This document shows positions 8,357 through 15,201 of a DNA stretch of 15,201 nucleotides, piece by piece. The notes under the pieces were generated by a model. That model did not search any database, had not been told where the DNA came from, and saw only the letters and a program-made list of their open reading frames with translations. The stretch covers positions 1-15,201 of the forward strand of contig JAAFHM010000009.1 in the NCBI GenBank assembly GCA_013298375.1, written 5' to 3'. The stretch is from Ignavibacteria bacterium (GTDB lineage: Bacteria > Bacteroidota > Ignavibacteria > Kapaibacteriales > UBA4661). Within the stretch, counting starts at the first letter, position 1, and each line of letters starts with the position of its first letter. The position numbers and the translations under genes are program-made.

Positions 8357-10900
8357 ATGCGACATCTACAACACAGTCTCGCACTGTGCGTGTTTCTCGC
8401 GTTTTGTAGCCATTCATTGCTCCAAAGCCAGATTCTGCGCGGTATTGTGCGTGATGCTTCCACCAATAAACTACTTCCCGGCGCACGTGTTCTGCTCTTG
8501 GAAGCAAGACGTGGTGCGCTTTCTGGGGTGGACGGCTCGTTTAGGTTGCCATCGCCATTCGATAGGCAAACACTCCGAATATCGCTTCTTGGCTATCAAA
8601 CTCTTGAAAAGCTCGTAGAATCTGGCTTGCAAGATACTATCACCCTTGATATTCGTCTCAAACCAAGCCCAATACGGCTTAGAACGGCACGTGTCGAAAC
8701 CGAGCGCCCTGTATCCGAAAATATGCCAACACAAAATATTACCACTGTCTCAGGGCAAGAATTAGAGCGGCTTCGCGGGCAGACACTGGGAGAGGCATTG
8801 CAAAATGTGGCGGGAATTACGCTGCTGCAAACAGGCGCGTCAATCGCAAAGCCCGTCATTCGCGGCTTACATAGCCAGCGCATTATTGTCGTCAATGCAG
8901 GAGTAGCGCAGGAAGGGCAGCAATGGGGCGCGGAACACGCACCAGAAATTGACCCCTTTGCAGCGCAGCGCATTGAGCTAGTACGCGGTGCGGCGGGCGT
9001 GGAGTACGGTGCAGGGGCGATTGGCGGCGTTATTCGCGTGGAGCCGCGCCACATACCGCATGGAGACTGGTTCGGTGGCGAAGCACAAATGGCACTTTTT
9101 AGCAATAACTCACAAGGCGCATTGTCGCTGGCGTTGGAGGGTGGGCGTATTAAGCCATTGGTTATTGGGCATTCGCCATTGGGCATTGGTCATTCTCCAA
9201 ACGATAGTTCCAATGCACCAATGACCAATCAACCAATGACCAATGACCTTCTCAACGGCTTCGGATGGCGCGTTCAGGGCAGCGCGAGGAAAGCGGGTGA
9301 TTCTCGTGCGCCTAATTACGTCATCGGCAACACGGGTTTTCAGGAAATAAACGGTTCGGCGGCATTTGGCTACACAGGCGAGAAATTCAGCATTGAAGCC
9401 TATTACTCGCTGTTTACGACGGAACTCGGCATTTTTCGCGGTGCGCATATCGGTAATTTGACCGATTTACTTCGCGCCATCGAAGCTGGAAAGCCGCTTG
9501 CAGACTACGATTGGACGTATTCCATTCGCCCGCCCAAACAGCAAATTTCGCACGACTTGTGGTCGGTGAAAGCCAAATTTGATGCGGGCTTCGGGCAATT
9601 CGAGATGCAATACGGCTGGCAGCAAAACAACCGCGCCGAGTTCGACAGCCACAACTCCCGTATTCGCGGCGATTCTGGGTTGCTCCTCACTTCGCTGGAA
9701 CGTCCAGCGATGACGCTGCAACTCACAACATATTCGCTTGATGCAAAATTCCGCCACAAACCGCTTGAAATAGCGTATGGCGATTCATCGTCCAGCGCAC
9801 TTACAGGCGTAATCGGCGCAAGCGGCATGGCGCAGTGGAACGTGCAAGGCGGCAGAACCTTCCTTATTCCCAGCTTTCAAGCCGAATCTGCGGGATTGTA
9901 TGCGATTGAAACGCTCACAATGCCTGATTTTACTGCCAATCTGGGGCTTCGCTACGATGTAAAGCATATAGCAGTGCGCGGCTCGTCAAGTAGAGATATA
10001 TCCGACACAACGCAAGTATTTACGGGCTTTTCAGCCGCAGCAGGCATTGTGTGGAATCTTTCTAAACCCGAATATAATTCACTCCAAACCAGCTCAACAC
10101 TTAACACTCAACACTCAACACTCAACACTTCTCTTGCATTAAATCTCGGCATGGCGTGGCGCGCGCCGCTTGTGAATGAGCAGTTTTCGCTGGGCGTACA
10201 TCACGGAACGGCGCAATACGAAATTGGCAATAGTCGTCTTCAGCCGGAGCGCAGTTACAGTGCGGACTTGACGCTTTCTCACAGAGCAGAAATGCTGCGC
10301 TTTGAACTGAGTGCTTACGCCAATGCAATAGAAAATTTTATTTATCTCCGCCCCGACGCTGCAAACCCGACCGTTACTATTCGCGGGGCATTTCCGACGT
10401 TTTTTTACACACAAACCTTTGCGTTGTTGACGGGCGCAGATGCAAGTTTTGATGCGGTGTTGGTGCAATTTTCTCAGAATAATTCGTTGTGGAGAATTGG
10501 CGGAACGGCTTCGCTTGTGCGAGGAACGAATATCACGGACGCAGAGCCGCTTATTTTCATGCCCGCCGACAGAGTGCGCGTGTTCACGCGCTTTGAAGCA
10601 CCGTCGCTCTTCGGCATGGAAAATGTTTTCGTAGAAGCCGCATCATTGCTAGTGCGGACGCAAGACCGTTTTCCGCAAAATGCGGATTATGCCTTACCGC
10701 CGCCGGGATATGTGCTGTTTGATGTTTCGCTGGGAAGCGCGGTAGAAGCACTCGGAGCGCGGTTTTCGTGGAGTATTGCGGCACGGAATCTTGCAAATAC
10801 ACCTTTTCGGGATTATCTTAGTAGGTACCGATATTTCACCGACGATGCGGGCAGAAACGTGATTCTGCGGCTTTCTGTCCCGTTTGGTGATGGGCGGTAA
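8357..10900 (+). CDS. TonB-dependent outer-membrane receptor, ZnuD-like
   Basis: 847 residues: outer-membrane active transporter powered by TonB, likely for a metal ion or metal complex. A signal peptide (about 1-24) is followed by a carboxypeptidase-regulatory-like domain (27-105), as in Bacteroidota receptors, the plug (about 118-230) and a 22-strand-type barrel to the end. The plug carries PVIRGLHSQRIIVVNAGV (166-183), then EGQQWGAEHAPEIDPF (186-201) and GAGAIGGVIRVEP (218-230); this combination is what I recognise from the ZnuD-like group of Bacteroidota. Zinc as substrate is inferred from the group and from the His-rich neighbour and Fur-like box. The terminal beta signal LRLSVPF is followed by four extra residues, GDGR. 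Two heptanucleotide repeat tracts lie in frame, encoding an unusual insertion at about 266-298 and an STLNTQHSTLNTS stretch further on. The DUF5916 gene follows after 52 bp. Confidence 0.93.
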   Translation: MRHLQHSLALCVFLAFCSHSLLQSQILRGIVRDASTNKLLPGARVLLLEARRGALSGVDGSFRLPSPFDRQTLRISLLGYQTLEKLVESGLQDTITLDIRLKPSPIRLRTARVETERPVSENMPTQNITTVSGQELERLRGQTLGEALQNVAGITLLQTGASIAKPVIRGLHSQRIIVVNAGVAQEGQQWGAEHAPEIDPFAAQRIELVRGAAGVEYGAGAIGGVIRVEPRHIPHGDWFGGEAQMALFSNNSQGALSLALEGGRIKPLVIGHSPLGIGHSPNDSSNAPMTNQPMTNDLLNGFGWRVQGSARKAGDSRAPNYVIGNTGFQEINGSAAFGYTGEKFSIEAYYSLFTTELGIFRGAHIGNLTDLLRAIEAGKPLADYDWTYSIRPPKQQISHDLWSVKAKFDAGFGQFEMQYGWQQNNRAEFDSHNSRIRGDSGLLLTSLERPAMTLQLTTYSLDAKFRHKPLEIAYGDSSSSALTGVIGASGMAQWNVQGGRTFLIPSFQAESAGLYAIETLTMPDFTANLGLRYDVKHIAVRGSSSRDISDTTQVFTGFSAAAGIVWNLSKPEYNSLQTSSTLNTQHSTLNTSLALNLGMAWRAPLVNEQFSLGVHHGTAQYEIGNSRLQPERSYSADLTLSHRAEMLRFELSAYANAIENFIYLRPDAANPTVTIRGAFPTFFYTQTFALLTGADASFDAVLVQFSQNNSLWRIGGTASLVRGTNITDAEPLIFMPADRVRVFTRFEAPSLFGMENVFVEAASLLVRTQDRFPQNADYALPPPGYVLFDVSLGSAVEALGARFSWSIAARNLANTPFRDYLSRYRYFTDDAGRNVILRLSVPFGDGR
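9157..9248 (+). repeat. Inverted arrays of ATTGGNN / AATGACC heptamers inside the receptor gene
   Basis: The left arm (9157-9198) is six heptamer units: ATTGGTT, ATTGGGC, ATTCGCC, ATTGGGC, ATTGGTC, ATTCTCC. The right arm (9212-9248) is five units of AATGACC type, two of them 8 bp long; AATGACC is the reverse complement of GGTCATT. The arms can fold into an imperfect hairpin with a loop of about 13 bases. The reading frame stays open and encodes a G/H/S/P- then N/P/M/T-rich insertion (about residues 266-298) just after the plug. Confidence 0.85.
10095..10129 (+). repeat. Five tandem CAACACT heptamers inside the receptor gene
   Basis: CAACACT at 10095-10101, TAACACT at 10102-10108, and three further exact CAACACT units to 10129. 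The array encodes STLNTQHSTLNTS-type sequence in the barrel, probably in a loop. Because the unit is not a multiple of three, gain or loss of one copy would shift the reading frame. Confidence 0.95.
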
Positions 10901-10952
10901 AGATTTTCATTGCACAATAATTTTCCTACAACATTCTCGAAAGTTTGATTCC

Positions 10953-13247
10953 ATGAGCTTTTGCTACCGTTCCACTCTTGCAATACAGGTTTTTCTTGCA
11001 ATGTCCTTGCTACAAACCTTGCCAATGCTTGTTTTTAGCCAACAAGTACCCAGCGCACAAACGCGACGCACAGAGTTGGAAGGGAATTTCCCGCCGCCCT
11101 CAAAGCCGCCTCAAATCAGAGCGCGTGAGGTGTTATCACCCGCAATTAGACTGGACGGCGTGTTGCAGGAAAAAGAATGGGCAGAAGCAGAAGCAACCAC
11201 CAATTTTTTTCAAACCGAACCCGTGCAAGGCGCAAAAAACCGCTATTCCACGAGTGTTCGGGTGCTGTTCGACGAGCGTTTTTTGTACATCGGTGTCGTC
11301 TGCCGCGATAGCGCGGGGCGAGGCGGTACGCGGGTTCAAGACCTTCGGCGTGATTTCATTTTTGGTGAAAATGATATGTTCGCCATTCAGCTTGACCCGC
11401 AAAACCTCAAGCGTTATTGCGTCTCGTTCCAAGCCACGCCTTACGGCTCACAGCGCGACTTGCAGGTCTTTGATGATAACTTCCGCGACAACGATTGGGA
11501 TGCGCTGTGGCAAGTTCGCACCAATATCAGCGATAGCGGCTGGACTGCCGAGTTTGCCATTCCTTTTGCCACGCTGCGCTATGATTATGCTGAAATACAG
11601 GACAGTGTTTCGTGGGGAATAAGTTTTTTCCGTGTTGCACGGCGAGACTTCGAGCAAACCGTCTTTCCGCCCGTGCCGCAATCATATTCACCCTATCGCA
11701 TGGTCTATGCGGCACAGTTACTCGGTTTGAAGTTGCCCAAGCCGTCGGTGAATCTTCGAGTACAGCCTTACGCGCTCTATGATTTTTCAAGCTCGAAAGC
11801 AAGTCGTGATGCGACTCCTGTGGTGCAAGGTGTTCCAAAATTCGGTGGCGACGCAAAGTGGGCGGTGAAGCCCGACGCGACGCTTGATTTCACGTTTAAC
11901 ACTGATTTTGCACAGGCAGACGTGGACAGGGCGGTGAATAATCTCACGCGCTTTAACCTGTTTTTCCCGGAGCGACGGCAGTTTTTTCTGGAAAATTCCG
12001 GCGTGTTTCCGGGTATTACGAACAACTTTATTCGCCCCTTTTTCAGCCGCACCGTTGGACTGGAAAACACGCAGTTTGCCGCAAATCCCGTCGGTATTGA
12101 TGCGGGAGTGCGATATGTGGAGCGCAATAGTGGACGCGCTTTAGCGGGAATGTTCGTGCGCCAACGCGCTACCGACGGGCAAAGTGCTGCAAACTTCGGT
12201 GTCATGCGGTATCTGCAAAATCTCGGCTCACAAAATAGCGTCGGCGCAATGCTCACGCACCGCTACGACGATGCTTCAGAACGCTTGAATACAGGAGGAC
12301 GGCATAATACCACCTTCACCGCCGATGCGCTCTGGCGACCGATTGACGAACTTACCGTAACGGCAATGTTTAGCGGTTCGCTGGACAATGCACTTACTCG
12401 AAGCGGCTCAAACGCAAGTAATCAGGCGGGTTTGGCGGGAAGTGTATCGGCACGCTATAACTCCAACACGATGTTTGTCGGCACAACTCATTCCTTTGCC
12501 ACAGAGCGATATTTGCCCGGAATGGGCTTTGTTGCACAATCGAATACAATGTATCACAACCCGGGTGGGTATGTCATTATTCGTCCCACCGAGCGCACAT
12601 GGTGGCGACGCTGGGATGTAGGTGCGTTTGTGGATTTGTATCATAACGTCAGCGACGGCACATTCCAACAGGCTTCGGTGGATATTTTTCCAGTGTGGTT
12701 TTCGTTTCAGGATAACGCTTTTGCGCGGTATAGCGTCATTCCGACGTGGCAAAATATCAATTTCGATTTTGCGCCCGTAGGGGTAAAAATTGAGCAAGGA
12801 CGCTATTTCTATGTCCGCCACGTTCTGCAATACAGCAGTGATGCGTCGGCAGCACTTTCCTTTGTTGCGCGGGGTGAATTGGGTGGGTATTTCAATGGCG
12901 CACTCACGACACTCTACGGCTCGCTCCGCTATGCGCCATTGCCGAATATCGCACTGACGGCAGAGTACGAGCGTAATCAGTTTTTCAATGTTGGTAAAAA
13001 TAGCGAAAACCTCACCACCGACCTTTTGACAGGCGCAGTGCGGCTTGCACTCAATCCGCAACTACAAGTGTCGGTATTTTATCAGTACAATTCCTTCGAC
13101 CGCCGTTCACGCTGGAATGCGCGTGGAAGCTGGGAGTTTTTGCCGCTCAGTTTTCTGTATCTCGTTTTTAATGATTCAATGATTCAGCCGAGTGGTCAGC
13201 AGACACAAGCGTTTATCGGCAAGGTGGTTTATACGCATCAGTTTTGA
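10953..13247 (+). CDS. DUF5916 outer-membrane protein with N-terminal CBM9-like domain
   Basis: 764 residues from the ATG at 10953. This start puts a signal peptide (about 1-30, ending LVFSQQ) at the N terminus; an in-frame upstream start at 10884 would overlap the receptor gene and add 23 residues before it. Residues about 62-215 form a CBM9-like beta sandwich: IRLDGVLQEKEWAEA (65-79), VRVLFDERFLYIGVVCRD (102-119), and SGWTAEFAIPFATLRY (195-210). The rest is DUF5916, including the hallmark FNLFFPERRQFFLENSGVF-type segment in the middle, and a predicted outer-membrane barrel ending in Phe (THQF), as outer-membrane barrels do. The family is common in Bacteroidota and its substrate is unknown. 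It starts 52 bp after the TonB receptor on the same strand and is probably in the same operon, so it may work with metal or ligand uptake, but this is only context. Confidence 0.92.
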   Translation: MSFCYRSTLAIQVFLAMSLLQTLPMLVFSQQVPSAQTRRTELEGNFPPPSKPPQIRAREVLSPAIRLDGVLQEKEWAEAEATTNFFQTEPVQGAKNRYSTSVRVLFDERFLYIGVVCRDSAGRGGTRVQDLRRDFIFGENDMFAIQLDPQNLKRYCVSFQATPYGSQRDLQVFDDNFRDNDWDALWQVRTNISDSGWTAEFAIPFATLRYDYAEIQDSVSWGISFFRVARRDFEQTVFPPVPQSYSPYRMVYAAQLLGLKLPKPSVNLRVQPYALYDFSSSKASRDATPVVQGVPKFGGDAKWAVKPDATLDFTFNTDFAQADVDRAVNNLTRFNLFFPERRQFFLENSGVFPGITNNFIRPFFSRTVGLENTQFAANPVGIDAGVRYVERNSGRALAGMFVRQRATDGQSAANFGVMRYLQNLGSQNSVGAMLTHRYDDASERLNTGGRHNTTFTADALWRPIDELTVTAMFSGSLDNALTRSGSNASNQAGLAGSVSARYNSNTMFVGTTHSFATERYLPGMGFVAQSNTMYHNPGGYVIIRPTERTWWRRWDVGAFVDLYHNVSDGTFQQASVDIFPVWFSFQDNAFARYSVIPTWQNINFDFAPVGVKIEQGRYFYVRHVLQYSSDASAALSFVARGELGGYFNGALTTLYGSLRYAPLPNIALTAEYERNQFFNVGKNSENLTTDLLTGAVRLALNPQLQVSVFYQYNSFDRRSRWNARGSWEFLPLSFLYLVFNDSMIQPSGQQTQAFIGKVVYTHQF

Positions 13248-13302
13248 GGCGAGCAAAAATGGCAATTATTATGCGCAATGACCGATAGCGATACCAAATG
13301 TA

Positions 13303-13551
13303 TTATACCAATGCTGTGTCTTCAAGCGGTTCATGGACAATCGGCATAAGATGTTCAACAAGAATAGACTCAATAGCGAAAGCGCGACCTTGTACATCGG
13401 CAAATTCGACAAGCGCGAATTCACCGATGGTATCATCAACGATTGTTCCTCCACAGCCGCGCGGAAGAATGATAGGGCGATGCGTTTGATAATGTTTTGC
13501 GGACGTGTTCGCCAAAAGAATAACGGGCTGATGCTCTTGTAATACACTCAT
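13303..13551 (-). CDS. DUF4926 family protein
   Basis: 82 residues, small beta-rich protein. The pattern of a conserved RGCGGTIVDD turn (31-40), then GEFALVEFADVQGRAFAIES (43-62) and a closing hydrophobic strand around HLMP is that of DUF4926, which is a short SH3-like domain in cyanobacterial and other bacterial genomes. It starts 10 bp after the DUF6883 gene ends, on the same strand. DUF6883 and DUF4926 are often encoded together, which supports both calls and suggests they act as a pair; a toxin-antitoxin or immunity relation is a possibility, not shown. Its 3' end faces the DUF5916 gene across only 55 bp. Confidence 0.8.
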   Translation of the reverse strand: MSVLQEHQPVILLANTSAKHYQTHRPIILPRGCGGTIVDDTIGEFALVEFADVQGRAFAIESILVEHLMPIVHEPLEDTALV

Positions 13552-13561
13552 AATTTTTGAT

Positions 13562-13900
13562 TTAGAGAATATATGCAGTTGATAAATGTGGAATGCCGGA
13601 TGCGTGTTTTACACACCAGCCTGTCAGAACTTTTGCTGTCCCAACGCTTGTACTCATTTCAAAAATAATGTCATACACATCACAGTAAGGCGTGGTTTTT
13701 ACAAATTCAGCATCCTCGTTTTGTGAAGCGCAATAGATGGCTTCAATGAGAATATCTGCATTGGATAGAGTGATGCCCAATAATCGGTTGAAAAGATATG
13801 CCTTATGTTTTCCGTATTCATGCTCAGAATTAAGGCAATAGAGCTCAACTTTACGCTGAATCTGTTCATACTGAAGTATTTGTGCATTTGGAAGTTTCAT
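13562..13900 (-). CDS. DUF6883 family protein
   Basis: 112 residues, soluble, no signal peptide. It begins MKLPNA, has LNSEHEYGKHKAYLFNRLLG (23-42), which matches the LN-x-x-H-x-x-G-x-x-KA-x-x-F-x-x-x-LGI signature, and ends with TGWCVKHASGIPHLSTAYIL (93-112), the closing GW...P.L.T.Y.L pattern of DUF6883. I know this domain both as a stand-alone protein paired with DUF4926 and as a C-terminal part of polymorphic toxins; its biochemical activity is not established. The middle gene of a three-gene unit: the PD-(D/E)XK-like gene ends 34 bp upstream and DUF4926 starts 10 bp downstream. Toxin-like action is speculation. Confidence 0.85.
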   Translation of the reverse strand: MKLPNAQILQYEQIQRKVELYCLNSEHEYGKHKAYLFNRLLGITLSNADILIEAIYCASQNEDAEFVKTTPYCDVYDIIFEMSTSVGTAKVLTGWCVKHASGIPHLSTAYIL

Positions 13901-13934
13901 TATGACATAAATAGAGGTACAAAAAATGCTCCAA

Positions 13935-14612
13935 CTACTTCTTCACCAGATTCTTACGTTTCGCTTCCACCGTAACACGAATAATTTCAGCAACTTCGCG
14001 GAGAATAGCAACGATATTTGCTAAATCCTCGCTCGTTGCGACAAAGGCATCGCTTACGGCATATGTTTTTTCATCCAAGATGACAAAAAACCAGTTCCGC
14101 CCCAGTACGTAACAACCGTACATCAGTTTTGGGCTATCGTTCAAATGCTGCGCGGCTACCATTGAAGCAAGTAGCTGTGCGAGTGGGTCGTTATCAATGC
14201 CGCGCTCTTTTTTGTATTCATGCAAGAAAAAATACGGCTGTTGTGGCTCACCATAGCCCGTGGCAACCATAAAATCTACTCGCCCTGTAAGCGTTATGTC
14301 GCCTATGGTTGCGGTGAGTTGTCGCTGCATAAAAGCACGATATTCAGCAGCTTCGTTCTCAAAATTGACCATTGCCAAAATATGCCCGATGAAGAAGACT
14401 TGAAGTTCTTGCTCGTTCCAGCGTTCAATATGCTCGGCAAGATTTGCTCTGTGATGGTCAATCAAACGCTTTTCTTCTGCCGTGAGTTTTGGCGCAATTT
14501 GGAGGATTTTCTGAAGTTCAGGATGCTGCTTGATTCTTTTCAAGCCAAGATTCTGCCGCACAGCATCTATTGTCCAGCGTTCAAAGGATTTTGAGTTTAC
14601 CTTTTTAGCCAT
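13935..14612 (-). CDS. PD-(D/E)XK nuclease-like protein
   Basis: 225 residues from the ATG at 14610-14612, chosen over the in-frame ATG 24 bp upstream because relatives start MAKK and because the putative promoter lies 44 bp before it. The core fits a PD-(D/E)XK fold: E69 in a helix (WNEQEL), D113 in GRVDFM, E132-Y-K134 in FFLHEYKKE after a strand, and Q147 in the following helix (LAQLLASMVAA). This combination is seen in many Bacteroidota proteins annotated as hypothetical or PD-(D/E)XK nuclease. Whether it cuts DNA, and in what process, is unknown. It leads a minus-strand unit with DUF6883 (34 bp) and DUF4926, and may belong to a defence or toxin module. It is divergent from the lipoprotein gene. 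Confidence 0.82.
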   Translation of the reverse strand: MAKKVNSKSFERWTIDAVRQNLGLKRIKQHPELQKILQIAPKLTAEEKRLIDHHRANLAEHIERWNEQELQVFFIGHILAMVNFENEAAEYRAFMQRQLTATIGDITLTGRVDFMVATGYGEPQQPYFFLHEYKKERGIDNDPLAQLLASMVAAQHLNDSPKLMYGCYVLGRNWFFVILDEKTYAVSDAFVATSEDLANIVAILREVAEIIRVTVEAKRKNLVKK

Positions 14613-14655
14613 AGTATTCTTGAAAATATTTGTCAAATGAGAGACTTTTCATTCA

Positions 14656-14663
14656 CAAATATA
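14656..14663 (-). promoter_or_regulatory. TAnnTTTG-type -7 element for the nuclease-like cassette
   Basis: On the minus strand TATATTTG matches the Bacteroidota -7 consensus TAnnTTTG. It lies 44 bp before the chosen start codon, giving a plausible leader of about 35-40 bases. I see no good TTTG -33 element at the usual distance, so this is a tentative call. Confidence 0.45.
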
Positions 14664-14890
14664 CGCAAAAGCAATGGAAGATTTTCTGAACAACATGGGC
14701 AATCCTGAATAGCAAAAAGGGCTGTGCGCCACGTTATTTCGGGCTGTGTATGATGGCTCTTTCCATTGAATGGCTTCTACACTTCTTTCCTGTACTGAGT
14801 GGGCGGTTGAGAAAGCGCTTAGAATCTTGCTTTTCGGCAAAACAGACGATGACTACTGTGAGTATAGCAACTAATCTTTTCTTTTCACCA

Positions 14891-14909
14891 ATTCATATTT
14901 TCTATGAAT
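14891..14909 (+). repeat. Inverted repeat over the lipoprotein start codon
   Basis: ATTCATA (14891-14897) and TATGAAT (14903-14909) are perfect 7-bp inverted arms with a 5-base spacer. The right arm contains the start ATG at 14904, so the structure could hide the start in mRNA or be a small operator. It may also be chance in AT-rich DNA. Confidence 0.35.
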
Positions 14910-15201
14910 AATTCCTTGTTTTCGACCATCACCAAAGCGGCATTGTTCCTTATTGTTGTGGCAATTTTTGGCTCCACAAATGGGTGCCGCCCAATTGCCG
15001 CCCCCGTCAACACCGCAGAGGAAGTGCTTCCTAACGAAGTAACGCTCACACTGACCAGCCCGCAAGGTAACGCAACGGCTCTCTGGCGCAGCGCGACCGA
15101 TGTAAAAGGCACGGCAAACCGCATAGACACCCTTGTTCTGGCAACAGGACGTACCTACACGGGGAAAATTACGGCGGTCAACAACACCAAAACACCAACC
15201 G
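14904..15201 (+). CDS. Lipoprotein resembling type 1 periplasmic-binding-fold proteins, cut by window end
   Basis: 99 codons are visible, running past the right edge. A basic-poor N terminus is followed by a hydrophobic segment (ALFLIVVAIFGS, about 13-24) and a candidate lipobox, TNG-Cys28, weaker than the classical L-x-x-C but acceptable for Bacteroidota. Next come beta strands NEVTLTLTSP (46-55) and RIDTLVLATGRTYTGKITAV (about 73-92). This EVTLTLT... then Y-x-G-x-I order matches what I know of Bacteroidota 'type 1 periplasmic binding fold superfamily' lipoproteins, which are usually encoded beside ZnuD-like TonB receptors such as the one at 8357. If so, it would be a partner of that receptor, now 1.7 kb beyond the DUF5916 gene with an opposite-strand cassette between. 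The call rests on a short N-terminal part and on context. Confidence 0.7.
   Translation, partial: MNNSLFSTITKAALFLIVVAIFGSTNGCRPIAAPVNTAEEVLPNEVTLTLTSPQGNATALWRSATDVKGTANRIDTLVLATGRTYTGKITAVNNTKTPT

Noticed and set aside
12408..13061. Minus-strand 217-codon frame inside the DUF5916 gene
   Set aside because: It is antisense to a well-supported barrel protein and looks like a codon-bias shadow with Cys/Arg-rich composition.
13248..13302. Possible bidirectional terminator between the converging DUF5916 and DUF4926 genes
   Set aside because: I found no stable hairpin followed by a T run on either strand in these 55 bases.
13269..13547. Minus-strand frame of 92 codons overlapping the DUF4926 gene
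   Set aside because: It is an alternative frame of the DUF4926 gene, which has a recognisable domain and correct spacing to DUF6883.
14649..14840. Minus-strand 63-codon frame and a plus-strand 34-codon frame (14770-14874) in the divergent gap
   Set aside because: Both are short, hold no recognisable domain, and the first runs through the likely promoter of the cassette. A decayed gene or dispersed repeat is possible but I cannot support it.

Overview
The window fits a member of the Bacteroidota or the neighbouring Chlorobiota/Kapabacteria group. The evidence is a SusC/FecA-style TonB receptor with an N-terminal carboxypeptidase-regulatory domain, a DUF5916 outer-membrane protein, a sensor kinase with a periplasmic two-component-regulator propeller and Y_Y_Y domain, a TAnnTTTG-type promoter element, and generally poor Shine-Dalgarno sequences. 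The exact phylum is inference from gene content only.

Left part, minus strand (7670 down to 69): a very large propeller sensor histidine kinase, a PchR-like AraC regulator, a membrane protein with a C-terminal SRPBCC domain, then a putative type II restriction endonuclease and a D12-class adenine DNA methyltransferase. From the AraC gene to the methyltransferase the gaps are 35 bp, 11 bp and an 8-bp overlap, so these four genes look like one transcription unit ending in a restriction-modification pair. Bases 1-68 hold no gene that I can see.

Middle, plus strand (7927 to 13247): a small His-rich DUF2946-like membrane protein with a CPLC motif, a ZnuD-like TonB-dependent receptor, and a DUF5916/CBM9-like outer-membrane barrel. 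A 17-bp dyad with the AATNATT core typical of Fur-superfamily operators lies 28 bp before the first gene. This looks like a metal-responsive (perhaps zinc) uptake locus. The receptor gene carries two in-frame heptanucleotide repeat tracts. It is divergent from the sensor kinase across a 256-bp intergenic region (7671-7926).

Right part: a minus-strand cassette of three small genes (PD-(D/E)XK-like protein, DUF6883, DUF4926; 14612 down to 13303) lies between the receptor operon and a plus-strand lipoprotein that is cut by the window end. The lipoprotein resembles the 'type 1 periplasmic binding fold' proteins that in Bacteroidota commonly accompany ZnuD-like receptors, so the cassette may have split one uptake locus. 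The 291-bp divergent gap 14613-14903 holds a TAnnTTTG promoter element for the cassette and otherwise only broken short frames. No tRNA, rRNA, CRISPR array or insertion sequence was seen.
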